Under the pieces are notes generated by a model. The model had not been told where the DNA came from and searched no databases. It saw only the letters and a list, made by a program, of their open reading frames with translations. Both the position numbers and the translations under genes were made by a program. From Scybalousia_A sp045221575 (GTDB taxonomy: Bacteria > Bacteroidota > Bacteroidia > Bacteroidales > P3), in NCBI GenBank assembly GCA_045221575.1, contig JBGUWU010000039.1, positions 1-54,321 of the forward strand: a stretch of 54,321 nt of DNA. The letters are read 5' to 3'. This document shows, one piece after another, positions 42,367 to 50,283 of this stretch. How positions within the stretch are numbered: position 1 is the first letter of the stretch; every line of letters starts with the position of its first letter.

Positions 42367-43314
42367 TTATTTTGCGTAAAAAGAATTTATATCTTGTTTT
42401 AGTTTTTTTAGGAAATTATTATCCATATCGGGTTCTATTTTTTGAACATATAGTTTTATGTTAAGGTCTTTTAATCGTGAGTAGTCTTTTTCTGTTGTAA
42501 CTATTGGATAAGTAAGTTTAGATATTATTTGTTTTTCCTTATCAGAAAAAGAATGATGATCTGGGAACTTTAACATTTGCTTTACTTTACAGAATGTGCT
42601 AAGATAAGATATTAAAGGCTGAGGATTATCTATACCAACAAGCAAAGCTACCTCCTTATCTTTAAGTTCTGTTTTTAAGTCTTCGTTATATTTTATAGAA
42701 GAAAAGAATACTTGTTGAGATTTCAAGGGTTTGATTTTTGAGATAATCGTTTGCTTATCCTCAATGCTTATCTCCTTAGGCGATTTAGTAACAACAATAT
42801 AATCGGCTCTTCTTTTTTCTATTCTTCTTTCTCTTAAACGACCATAGGGAATAACAAAATCAGAATAAAATGGTCTATTGTATTCCGTCAAAAGAATAGT
42901 CTTTTCTGGTTTAGTTTTTCTGTATTGATAAGCATCATCTAAGATAATCAATTGAGTTGTTGGATATTTTTGTTTTATATATTCTATTGCTTGATTTCTA
43001 TCTTTATTTACAAAAAACCTTACATCTGAAAACTTTTCACTCATTTGCTTAGGTTCATCACCTACACTAAGATAATCATCAAAAGGAGTTATTTCCCTAA
43101 ACCCCTTCGTCTTTCTTTTGTAACCAAGACTTAGCACAGCAATATTATATTCTTCTTTTAGATTTTTTATAAGATATTCCACCATAGGAGTTTTGCCTGT
43201 TCCTCCTACTCTAATATTGCCTACGCAAAGAATAAAAACATCTTCAAAAGACTTAGATTTGAAAATACCTTTGTTAAATAAAAGATTTCTAATATATGTT
43301 ATTAGCCAAAACAT
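42367..43314 (-). CDS. lpxK: Tetraacyldisaccharide 4'-kinase LpxK
   Basis: A 315-residue membrane-associated kinase that adds the 4'-phosphate to the lipid A precursor. The N-terminal membrane-association segment is followed by CVGNIRVGGTGKTPMVEYL (Walker A, about residues 30-48). FLRRD-like elements appear as DDAYQYRKTKPEKTI and VIPYGRLRERR, and KTFPDHH-type as KFPDHHSFSDKE. It is slightly shorter than the usual 340-360 residues. It is the last gene of the 48689-42367 operon, which also encodes LpxH. Confidence 0.92.
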   Translation of the reverse strand: MFWLITYIRNLLFNKGIFKSKSFEDVFILCVGNIRVGGTGKTPMVEYLIKNLKEEYNIAVLSLGYKRKTKGFREITPFDDYLSVGDEPKQMSEKFSDVRFFVNKDRNQAIEYIKQKYPTTQLIILDDAYQYRKTKPEKTILLTEYNRPFYSDFVIPYGRLRERRIEKRRADYIVVTKSPKEISIEDKQTIISKIKPLKSQQVFFSSIKYNEDLKTELKDKEVALLVGIDNPQPLISYLSTFCKVKQMLKFPDHHSFSDKEKQIISKLTYPIVTTEKDYSRLKDLNIKLYVQKIEPDMDNNFLKKLKQDINSFYAK

Positions 43315-43318
43315 CTCG

Positions 43319-43750
43319 TTAGTTTCTTATGTAAAGATAGATTCCATCATAAAAAGTGCGATAAGCATACAAAGCTCTTTTTGCTTTACCGCTAACAGGC
43401 AATCCTTCGTATGTCATAAAAGTACTTTTGCACTCAGGACATACTATCAGAACATTGCTTTCGTCCATTTCTACAACACCTTTACAATTCTTAGCAACAC
43501 AAGAGCGTTCAAAAGCGAAGAAAGCATCAGTGGTACTTTCATAGCCAGCATTTCTTACTACGAGTATTCCTCTATTACCTCCATAAAGATAAATCCAACC
43601 TCTACGACCTGTGTTTAAGTCAAAGTATTCTGTACTCTCTGGATCAATATACATATTTACATATCCCCATTCATCAAACTCATCATTACAAGAGAAGAAT
43701 GATAAGAGAGCAACAACGAAAAAGATAATATGTTTCAACTTGCTAATCAT
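43319..43750 (-). CDS. Small lipoprotein with a four-cysteine Rieske-like domain
   Basis: The frame is open from 43774, but the ATG at 43750 gives a proper lipoprotein signal (MISKLKHIIFF, ending LSFFSCNDEF) and avoids overlapping the upstream gene; the result is 143 residues. The C-terminal part has CVAKNCKG and, about 16 residues later, CPECKST, followed by GLPVSGKAKRALYAY. This is the outline of a Rieske domain (C-x-H ... C-x-x-H plus GxP-xxGPA), but the His ligands are replaced by Cys, so it may bind zinc or a different iron centre. I recall similar small lipoproteins in other Bacteroidales. Located between lpxK and the M28 enzyme. Confidence 0.65.
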   Translation of the reverse strand: MISKLKHIIFFVVALLSFFSCNDEFDEWGYVNMYIDPESTEYFDLNTGRRGWIYLYGGNRGILVVRNAGYESTTDAFFAFERSCVAKNCKGVVEMDESNVLIVCPECKSTFMTYEGLPVSGKAKRALYAYRTFYDGIYLYIRN

Positions 43751-43757
43751 AATGATT

Positions 43758-44747
43758 TTATTCTTCAGCTGCAAAGAAAGAAGTTAGAAGCACTCTTCCC
43801 ACTATCTTTAAAGATTCTTTGCTAATGCAGTCTATATTGTCTGAAGTTGTATGCCAATAAGGGAAAAATGAACCATTAGCAGAGTTTTGCACTATATCAA
43901 TAGTTGGAATCTTAGCATAACGATTTACAAATATATGATCGTCCATTACACTTCCTTCTTGTACATCAACAAAGATATTGCCATAACCTAAATCCTTTGC
44001 TATCTTCCAAACATTGTTCATTACAGTAGGAGCAAAAGACATAGAAGCATACTCTTTGGTAAAACGTATATCACCTGAACCTACCATATCTAAAAGTATC
44101 CCATATTTAGCAGTATAATAAGGAACGTGAAGATTTGAAGCCCAAAACTGAGAACCAAGACACCAATCCGTTTGGTCTTCTATATCACTTTCAGCCCACT
44201 CTGGTGTTCCTTGATCTTCTAAATCAAAAAGAACAATATCTAAACCTTGTTTTATAGTTTTACCTTTTAGCAGTCGGGCTATTTCCATTAGGATACCAAC
44301 TCCACTCGCTCCATCGTTAGCTCCTAATAAAGCTTGCTTATGTAAAGAAGAGTCTTTATCATGATCTGCCCATGAACGAGAATCCCAATGAGAACATAAA
44401 AGCACTCTTTCTGTTGCTTCCAGATTAAAAGAAGCGATAATATTTCTTCCTTTTACTTGCTCACCATTCCAAAGCTTTGAAGAAAATTCTTGAACATAAA
44501 CAGTATCCGCTTTTTCTTTTAGAAAATTTATTATCCAATCTCCGCATTCTTTTGCTGCTTTACTCATTGGTGTTCTTGCTCCAAAATCACACTGTTTCTT
44601 CACATAATAATAAGCAGAGTCTGAAGAAAAATCAGGAATCTTTACTTCTGCATAATTGATTGAAGAAACGTCTGAAGATTCTCCTTGTTTTTTACCACAA
44701 GAGAACATCAACACACTAATAAACGCTATTATCAAAAATCTATTCAT
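43758..44747 (-). CDS. M28-family lipoprotein, glutaminyl-peptide cyclotransferase-like
   Basis: A 329-residue lipoprotein (lipobox FSCGKK, Cys about residue 17) with an M28 zinc-hydrolase fold. The metal- and substrate-site strings are SHWDSRSWAD, LLGANDGASGVGILME, LFDLEDQG, YGILLDMVG and VQEGSVMDDHIFVN, the arrangement of animal-type glutaminyl cyclases found in Porphyromonas and relatives. Such enzymes turn N-terminal Gln (or Glu) into pyroglutamate. Many exported proteins of this window carry Gln as the predicted first mature residue, which fits. An aminopeptidase role cannot be excluded by eye. It overlaps lpxH by 4 nt (ATGA type) and is upstream of the Cys-rich lipoprotein and lpxK. Confidence 0.82.
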   Translation of the reverse strand: MNRFLIIAFISVLMFSCGKKQGESSDVSSINYAEVKIPDFSSDSAYYYVKKQCDFGARTPMSKAAKECGDWIINFLKEKADTVYVQEFSSKLWNGEQVKGRNIIASFNLEATERVLLCSHWDSRSWADHDKDSSLHKQALLGANDGASGVGILMEIARLLKGKTIKQGLDIVLFDLEDQGTPEWAESDIEDQTDWCLGSQFWASNLHVPYYTAKYGILLDMVGSGDIRFTKEYASMSFAPTVMNNVWKIAKDLGYGNIFVDVQEGSVMDDHIFVNRYAKIPTIDIVQNSANGSFFPYWHTTSDNIDCISKESLKIVGRVLLTSFFAAEE

Positions 44748-45496
44748 ATATCGTATTGTTTTATTTCTATTTTTTCACCATCAAATATAGCATAAGGACT
44801 TTCGTCTAACCATGAACCTATATTAAAATAATAACTATTGTCTTGAAGTTTTTCTTCTATTACTTTATGTCTATGTCCTAAAATAAAATAGTCAATATGC
44901 TTATTCTTTAAATATTGTTTGCAAAACATAGTCATTGGTTCTTGTATTGTAGAACCTTTTTGTCTTGGTTTATTGTGTGATCCTCTGCTTGTAGAACTCC
45001 AAAAATTAGCAATCCAAAGTCCAAACCTTGAAGGGACACAAGAGAATATAGCATTATAGACAGGGTGTTTAAATATAGAACGGAGAAAGCTATACATATA
45101 ATCTTTTTTATCTAAACCGTCGCCGTGTCCGAGTAGAAAGATTTTTCCGTTGAAAACAAATTCTTTTGTCTTCTCTCTGTGCAGAGTGATATTCATTTCC
45201 TTAGCGAAATAATCTTTTTGCCATAGGTCGTGATTACCGCAAAAGAAATCGACTCTTATTCCCTTATCAGTCATTCTTGCTAACTGTCCAAAAAGTCTGA
45301 CAAATCCTTTAGGAACAACTCTTTTATATTCAAACCAAAAGTCAAAAATATCTCCAAGAAGAAAGACTTGTTTAGCGTCTTGTTCTATGCTTTGAAGAAA
45401 ACTGACGACCTTTTTTTCTCGTTCTAAAGAAGAGGTGCTTCCCTTTACTCCAAGATGAAAATCTGATAGAAAATATATGTTTCTTCTTTCTTCCAT
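44744..45496 (-). CDS. lpxH: UDP-2,3-diacylglucosamine diphosphatase LpxH
   Basis: A 250-residue calcineurin-like metallophosphoesterase that makes lipid X in lipid A synthesis. The five metal motifs are present: FLSDFHLGV, LLGDIFDFWFEY, FCGNHDLW, LLGHGDGLD and ILGHRHK. The insert that caps the active site (residues about 125-175, with RFGLWIANFWSS) is of the LpxH type rather than LpxI. It overlaps the DUF4369 gene by one base upstream and the M28 gene by four bases downstream, so translation is coupled. With LpxK in the same operon, lipid A synthesis is co-regulated with M28 and chorismate synthase. Confidence 0.92.
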   Translation of the reverse strand: MEERRNIYFLSDFHLGVKGSTSSLEREKKVVSFLQSIEQDAKQVFLLGDIFDFWFEYKRVVPKGFVRLFGQLARMTDKGIRVDFFCGNHDLWQKDYFAKEMNITLHREKTKEFVFNGKIFLLGHGDGLDKKDYMYSFLRSIFKHPVYNAIFSCVPSRFGLWIANFWSSTSRGSHNKPRQKGSTIQEPMTMFCKQYLKNKHIDYFILGHRHKVIEEKLQDNSYYFNIGSWLDESPYAIFDGEKIEIKQYDI

Positions 45497-46257
45497 TATT
45501 GCTTAGATATAGGTTCCTTACTTTGTTCAAAGTTACTCATAAACTTTCTAAACTTAACAGTATTAGGGTTATTAGGTAGAGTCTTCTCTAAGCCTTGAAG
45601 CACTTGTTTATAAACTTTTTCATCTTCGTATGGATTGAATATAGGCTGGTCTATTATCTCGGAATATAACGCAGGCAGAGTAACCAAAGAGCCGACATTA
45701 TCGGAGATAAATTGTTTTAGGAATACGTATTCGTCTTGTGCTATCTTCTTAAATCTCAAACGAAACTCTTTTATCAGCAAAGGCTTTTGGTCATCAGAAG
45801 CGTTGTCGTACTGCGTCTGTATCTCCTTTAACACGTTGCCTATTGCTATTTGACGTGAGGCTAATATATGTAGTTTCTCACTCTCTTTAGAGCCTTTGAT
45901 TTTGTAGGTTGAAGAGAAACTATTGAACTCCCCATTTATTTTTATCTTTTCTTTCTTTGCCGGACAAATCATTATGAAGTCTTTATCTGCTTGAAGAATA
46001 AAAAGAGAGGGTTCTGTTAGAGACTCTTTCTTTGAAAACTTACCATTAGAAGAAAGATAGATAGTATCTATTGTCTTTGGGTTCTCTCCACTTATATCCA
46101 AAAGCACTAAATACTTATTCTCTCCACCTTTTAGTTGTCCTTTTATTGTATAGGTGTTACCTCCTCTAAGCAAAAGGAATAATATTAAGGCAACAACGAC
46201 AACTGCAAGTCCAACGAGCAAGATAATTTTATTCTTTTTCTGTATTTTATTAGCCAT
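45496..46257 (-). CDS. Membrane-anchored DUF4369 protein without thioredoxin domain
   Basis: A 253-residue protein with a basic start, one transmembrane helix (about residues 11-30) and a periplasmic part. The first section (YTIKGQLKGGENKYLVLLDI, then KTIDTIYLSSNGKFS) matches DUF4369, usually the N-terminal domain of Bacteroidota TlpA-like thiol-disulfide oxidoreductases. Here no CxxC thioredoxin domain follows; the rest is helical. A role as a redox-partner-free binding or assembly protein is possible. It overlaps lpxH by one base and follows aroC by 11 nt. Confidence 0.75.
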   Translation of the reverse strand: MANKIQKKNKIILLVGLAVVVVALILFLLLRGGNTYTIKGQLKGGENKYLVLLDISGENPKTIDTIYLSSNGKFSKKESLTEPSLFILQADKDFIMICPAKKEKIKINGEFNSFSSTYKIKGSKESEKLHILASRQIAIGNVLKEIQTQYDNASDDQKPLLIKEFRLRFKKIAQDEYVFLKQFISDNVGSLVTLPALYSEIIDQPIFNPYEDEKVYKQVLQGLEKTLPNNPNTVKFRKFMSNFEQSKEPISKQ

Positions 46258-46268
46258 AAGTCTATATC

Positions 46269-47282
46269 TTATTTTTTATTGTTTATATATAATAAATCTA
46301 ACATCACCATTGCAGATAAATTCTCTACTATAATAGGACAACGTAAAACATGTACTAAATCGTGTCTTCCTTCTATTTTTATTTTCTTTGTTTGATGTTT
46401 CTTGTTTATTAGTTTCATCGTTGTAGGAAGAGTATATATAGGGTGAAAACCTACATGAAAAACAATATCATTACCATTAGTTATTCCTCCATTTACTCCT
46501 CCGCAATGATTGGTCAAAGTTTTTAAACCATTGTCTGTTTTCTGTTCTGTCCATTGGTCTATATCTTGTGAGCCTCTTCTTTCTGTTCTACAAATACCAT
46601 CTCCCATTTCAAAACTAACAGCAGATGGAATACTCATAATTGCTCTTGCTAACATAGATTGAGTTTTATAAAAGATGGGTTCTCCCAAAGAGATATGTGG
46701 ATTTTGTATTCTGCACAAAACTTTACCTCCTATAGTATCCGAATCTTTTATACTTTCCAATAATCTTACTATCTCTTCTTTGCCTTTTGGATATTGATAT
46801 TGTCCAATACTCTCTACTTCAGCATTTATTTGATAGCCAAATTTATTTAGATACATCTTAGCCAAAGAACCAGCAACAACACAAGGAAGAAACATTCGTG
46901 CTGAAGCCTTATCCTTATATTTTAGACTATCTTCTCCATATTTTTCATAATAAACACTATCTACATGTGAGGGACGAAAATAACCTTTAAACTTATCATA
47001 ATCTTCTTTCCTTACATCTGTATTCTTTATTATAAATCTTATAGTAGAAGAAACTATTATGTCTTGTTTATCAACCCCTTGTTCAAATACAACCTTATCT
47101 TCTTCTTTTCTTTTTGTGCCATATATTCCAGGTTTCCTTCTTTCTATATCTTTGTTAAGGAGTTCCTTATCTATCTTCATACCAATAGGACAACCTTCTA
47201 ATAATCCTCCAACATATTCTCCATGTGAAGAACCTAATATCGTCAGTTTAAAAACTTCTCCTATGGTATCAAATGATTGCAT
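46269..47282 (-). CDS. aroC: Chorismate synthase
   Basis: A 337-residue FMN-dependent enzyme that makes chorismate from 5-enolpyruvylshikimate 3-phosphate, the last step of the common aromatic pathway. The motifs are GSSHGEYVGGLLEGCP (about residues 17-32), FRPSHVDSVYYEKYG, GGVNGGITNGNDIVF and EGRHDLVHVLRCP at the C-terminus. The family usually reads RPGHAD rather than RPSHVD, so this copy is somewhat diverged. It lies 2 nt before the nitroreductase in the operon order. No other aro genes are nearby. Confidence 0.92.
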   Translation of the reverse strand: MQSFDTIGEVFKLTILGSSHGEYVGGLLEGCPIGMKIDKELLNKDIERRKPGIYGTKRKEEDKVVFEQGVDKQDIIVSSTIRFIIKNTDVRKEDYDKFKGYFRPSHVDSVYYEKYGEDSLKYKDKASARMFLPCVVAGSLAKMYLNKFGYQINAEVESIGQYQYPKGKEEIVRLLESIKDSDTIGGKVLCRIQNPHISLGEPIFYKTQSMLARAIMSIPSAVSFEMGDGICRTERRGSQDIDQWTEQKTDNGLKTLTNHCGGVNGGITNGNDIVFHVGFHPIYTLPTTMKLINKKHQTKKIKIEGRHDLVHVLRCPIIVENLSAMVMLDLLYINNKK

Positions 47283-47284
47283 AT

Positions 47285-48022
47285 TTATCTCTTAAAAAAA
47301 TGTTCTTTTAAGTAGTCTTCGTACTTTTTAGAAAACTCTTCATTCATCTGCTTAGGGTAACGCACTTGAGTAAATACCTGTGCTAAGTTATCAAGATTAT
47401 TTTCTTGTACAAAGTCTTTGTTAGTAGGGTTGTTTTCTATGTCTTTGTACATGGCTTTTATGTTAGCGTCTGTATAATCCTTGTATTCCTCATAATGAAC
47501 AATAGAAGATAAAGGCAAACGCTCCGTCATTGGAGGCATTTCTTTTGGATAGCCTATCGTAAGAGTTGTTACAGGTATGACACCATCAGGTAAATTCAAA
47601 GCCTTAGCAATATCTTCAACCATATAGTTTACTGTTCCAAGATAGCAAATGCCTAATCCTTTTTCTTCTGCTGCTTGTGCCATAGCTTGAGTACAAATAG
47701 TTGCATCAATAGTTGCTACATTAAGGAAAAGAAAATTATTTAAACTTTTATCTGCTTTATTTATATCGCACCATCTGTTAAAACGATTAACATCAACACA
47801 AACTGTCAATACAACATCACATTCTTCTATCATAGGTTGATTAAAATGCAGAGGAGCAAGACGTTTCTTTCCCTCTTCGCTCTGTGTTATTATTATACTA
47901 TACAGTTGCATATTGCCACAATTTGAAGCTCTTTGACCACAAGAAAGAATATAGTTTAATGTTTTCTCGCTTATTTTTTCTGAAGTATATCTTCGTATTG
48001 TTCTTCTGTCTATTGCTTTCAT
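47285..48022 (-). CDS. Nitroreductase-family NAD(P)H:FMN oxidoreductase
   Basis: The frame is open from 48052, but the ATG at 48022 starts directly at the family's own N-terminus (MKAIDRRTIRRYTSEKI), avoids overlapping the previous gene and gives 245 residues. The flavin-binding RRTIRRY, the dimer and FMN segment CGQRASNCGNMQLYSIII, and GLGICYLGTVNYMVEDI belong to the NfsA/FRP-type branch, with a C-terminal extension ending in EHFFKR. Such enzymes reduce flavins, quinones or nitro compounds; the natural substrate is unknown. Part of the 48689-42367 operon. Confidence 0.88.
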   Translation of the reverse strand: MKAIDRRTIRRYTSEKISEKTLNYILSCGQRASNCGNMQLYSIIITQSEEGKKRLAPLHFNQPMIEECDVVLTVCVDVNRFNRWCDINKADKSLNNFLFLNVATIDATICTQAMAQAAEEKGLGICYLGTVNYMVEDIAKALNLPDGVIPVTTLTIGYPKEMPPMTERLPLSSIVHYEEYKDYTDANIKAMYKDIENNPTNKDFVQENNLDNLAQVFTQVRYPKQMNEEFSKKYEDYLKEHFFKR

Positions 48023-48041
48023 TATTATTCCTTTTTTTTGT

Positions 48042-48689
48042 TTAGAAATCAAAACTATTTATGTAAGGATTGTTTGCTGCCTCGTAATCAATATCTGTTT
48101 TTGGACCATGACCACAATAAATAATAGTATCCATAGGCAAAGAGAACAGGTTTTTTCTTATATTGCTTATCAATAGATCAAGATCACCACCATAAAGGTC
48201 TGTTCTTCCTATAGATTCAAAGAATACAGCATCACCGACAAACACTGCTTCCTCCTCTTTTAAGTAATAAGCAATGCTTCCTGGTGCATGACCAGATACA
48301 TCTAAAATCTTGAAGTTTAATTCGCCAAACTTTACCTCAGTATCGTACTCTAAGAACCTTTTTTCTACAGTTGAAAAATCTTTATCAGGGAAACCTAACA
48401 CGTCAGCAGATATTGTGTAGTTATCAAACACTTTTTCCCCATCTTTATTCATATATACAGGAACATTATAATCTTCTGCTAATTCCTTTATACCACAAAA
48501 ATGGTCTAAATGAGGGTGGGTGAGAAGTATTGCTTGAACTTTTAGGTCGTTATTCTTAACAAAGTTTTCTAATTCTAAAGTCTCTGCTTCTACTTTGTTA
48601 CCTGGGTCTATAATAACACAATCTTTCTTTTCATTAAACACCAAATAGGTATTCTCTGCAAAATGGTTGAAAACAAAATTCTTTATCAT
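48042..48689 (-). CDS. MBL-fold metallo-hydrolase (glyoxalase II-like)
   Basis: A 215-residue metallo-beta-lactamase-fold enzyme. The binuclear metal site is complete: His58, His60, Asp62 and His63 in LLTHPHLDHF, then HAPGSIAYY, FVGDAVFFESIGRTDLYGGD and YCGHGPKTDI. This is the GloB-like YcbL type, often active on thioesters such as S-lactoylglutathione or similar. Bacteroidales rarely make glutathione, so the true substrate is uncertain. It is the first gene of the eight-gene operon, with no evident promoter box; a hairpin and a short frame lie just before its start. Confidence 0.88.
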   Translation of the reverse strand: MIKNFVFNHFAENTYLVFNEKKDCVIIDPGNKVEAETLELENFVKNNDLKVQAILLTHPHLDHFCGIKELAEDYNVPVYMNKDGEKVFDNYTISADVLGFPDKDFSTVEKRFLEYDTEVKFGELNFKILDVSGHAPGSIAYYLKEEEAVFVGDAVFFESIGRTDLYGGDLDLLISNIRKNLFSLPMDTIIYCGHGPKTDIDYEAANNPYINSFDF

Positions 48690-48700
48690 AACTATAAAAA

Positions 48701-48742
48701 TTAAGGTTGCTCAAGGTCATTCAACGTTTCTTTCAACGCCAT
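48701..48742 (-). CDS. Possible 13-codon leader peptide inside the hairpin
   Basis: An ATG at 48742 opens a frame reading MALKETLNDLEQP and stops at 48701, twelve bases before the MBL start codon. Its 3' half is the descending arm of the hairpin at 48701-48762, so its translation would prevent the hairpin forming. No run of one regulatory codon is seen. A frame of 13 codons can arise by chance, so this is tentative. Confidence 0.25.
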   Translation of the reverse strand: MALKETLNDLEQP

Positions 48743-48762
48743 TAAACTTTGGGCAACCTTAA
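48701..48762 (-). terminator. Hairpin between the M23 gene and the MBL gene, terminator or attenuator
   Basis: TTAAGGTTGC (48701-48710) pairs perfectly with GCAACCTTAA (48753-48762), with a further CAA/TTG pairing inside. On the minus strand it is followed by a five-T run just before the MBL start codon, so it can end the M23 transcript or act as an attenuator for the operon downstream. Confidence 0.6.
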
Positions 48763-48779
48763 ATAACTAAATATTTATT

Positions 48780-49766
48780 CTATTTTACTTTTATTTTTTG
48801 TCCAGTTTTTAGTTTATTACCTTTTATTCCGTTTAGTTTCTTTAGTTTAGCAACAGTAGTACCATTTCTTTTTGCTATCTTTTCAAGAGATTCACCTTTC
48901 TTAACTTTATGAGTAGCTGATGCTACAGATTTACGAGAAGATTTTGATTTTTTCTTTGAATAAGTTTTAGCAAGTTGTCTTGATGAGGTTCCTTTTGAGT
49001 AAGATGATTTGAAATCTGAACGAGTTATATGATATACTTCATTTTCGCATTTAAGAGTATAATCACTAAAATCTATGAAATGCTCAGGGTTCATAGCAGC
49101 ACCAAGATAACGTATCTCCAAATGTAAGTGCGGACCAGAACTTCTTCCTGTTGAGCCGACCAAACCAATAATATCTCCGGCTTTTACTCTTTGATTTTCC
49201 TTAGCATTAATCTTTGACATATGACCATAGTATGTTTCCAAACCATTGTCATGTCTTACAACAACAAGATTGCCATATCCACCACACCATTTTGCATAAC
49301 GAACCACACCATCAAACATCGCTTTGATAGGAGAACCTGTACGCAAGCCTATATCAGTTCCATAGTGAAATCTATTTCTTCTTGGTCCAAAATGAGATGT
49401 AAGCAAGCCCTCAACAGGACAAGAAAAATATTTCTTTTGCTTTTCATTAGTAAGACGAACAGGAATAGAGCCTGTCATATTTGAATAGTCAAACTTATTA
49501 AGATAATGAACTATTTTATTATCAAAAGATGCGTAAAGAATATCCTCCTCGCTTTCTGCAGCAGCATCTTCTCCGTATGTGCCAAACTCTATAAGTGAAT
49601 TTCTATATTGATTAGTGTCTCTAAATATCCCAAGTGTATAGTCAGAACTCTCTTTCTCTACGTTAGTACGGTTTTTCATCATTCCTCTCTCATGAACTTG
49701 AGAAAAAGCAAACAATGGTAAGCATAAAATAACCGCAAACGCTGTGTAAATCTTTGTTAAACTCAT
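48780..49766 (-). CDS. M23 peptidoglycan endopeptidase with LysM domain
   Basis: A 328-residue exported protein with a signal peptide (about residues 1-22, ending FAFSQVHER). The M23 (LytM-like) domain has all four metal residues: His134 and Asp138 in FHYGTDIGL, and His213 and His215 in GPHLHLEIRY, plus the catalytic YGHMSK (His182). A basic linker (YSKKKSKSSRKS) leads to a C-terminal LysM domain (HKVKKGESLEKIAKRNGTTVAKL, seen as two parts at about residues 286-308) that binds peptidoglycan. It cuts cross-links during growth or division. It has its own promoter. Confidence 0.93.
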   Translation of the reverse strand: MSLTKIYTAFAVILCLPLFAFSQVHERGMMKNRTNVEKESSDYTLGIFRDTNQYRNSLIEFGTYGEDAAAESEEDILYASFDNKIVHYLNKFDYSNMTGSIPVRLTNEKQKKYFSCPVEGLLTSHFGPRRNRFHYGTDIGLRTGSPIKAMFDGVVRYAKWCGGYGNLVVVRHDNGLETYYGHMSKINAKENQRVKAGDIIGLVGSTGRSSGPHLHLEIRYLGAAMNPEHFIDFSDYTLKCENEVYHITRSDFKSSYSKGTSSRQLAKTYSKKKSKSSRKSVASATHKVKKGESLEKIAKRNGTTVAKLKKLNGIKGNKLKTGQKIKVK

Positions 49767-49791
49767 AATTTATATCCCCTTTTTCAGCCGT

Positions 49792-49823
49792 CAAAATTAC
49801 AACTTTTTTCTAAACTGAGCAAA
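49792..49823 (-). promoter_or_regulatory. Bacteroidota promoter for the M23 gene
   Basis: On the minus strand TTTG (49823-49820), 20 nt, then TAATTTTG (49799-49792). The leader before the ATG at 49766 is about 20 nt. Confidence 0.65.
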
Positions 49824-49920
49824 TAATCCTATCTTTTTTTGCCTTTTTCTTTAATTCTTCTATCAGTAAAACTTATTTTTCACAAAAAAACTATTGAAAA
49901 AACACTTTTCAGACTTAATG

Positions 49921-50019
49921 AAAAAAGAGTTGGTTTTAATTTTTTAAAACCAACTCTTTATACCCTAAACATCAAGAGTTAAAAAATTAAAACGAAGACT
50001 TTTTTCATCAAAAGAAAAT
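49921..50019. repeat. 99-bp hairpin-forming dispersed repeat, copy B
   Basis: Inverted copy of 4086-4184, the same length. It contains a perfect 16-bp stem, AAAGAGTTGGTTTTAA / TTAAAACCAACTCTTT (49924-49939 and 49944-49959), the core ACCCTAAACATCAAGA (49962-49977) and the cap at 49999-50019. The cap runs into the 3' end of the small frame at 49979-50218. It lies after the genes at 50694-49979 and before the M23 promoter, so it is likely a terminator. Confidence 0.8.
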
Positions 50020-50218
50020 CCTCTTCAACAACAGTATCCTCAATCCCTTGATAGTGATAATAAGTGTCGTATCTGTAGCTATGGACAACGATATAAGATA
50101 CTCTATCTATGACACTATCCTGATTATCCATAGTAAGACGGTTATAACTTGAAGGTCCTTCTCCTTCCCATGTGTCATATACCCATGTCTGATTTCCTTG
50201 TTTGTTTATAACTATCAT
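49979..50218 (-). CDS. Small hypothetical protein or gene fragment ending in the repeat
   Basis: A 79-residue frame with no signal peptide and no recognised domain (WVYDTWEGEGPSSYNRL, then IVVHSYRYDTYYHYQG). Its last 13 or so codons (FLLMKKVFVLIF) come from the 99-bp repeat, so the natural end of the gene may have been lost when the element arrived. It lies 65 nt downstream of a small lipoprotein gene on the same strand. It may be an intact small protein, a fragment or a chance frame. Confidence 0.35.
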   Translation of the reverse strand: MIVINKQGNQTWVYDTWEGEGPSSYNRLTMDNQDSVIDRVSYIVVHSYRYDTYYHYQGIEDTVVEEDFLLMKKVFVLIF

Positions 50219-50283
50219 CTGTCTCTTGTGCTGATAAGTTAAGACTTATCAACACATAATCATAATAAATATCCTTTTAATAA

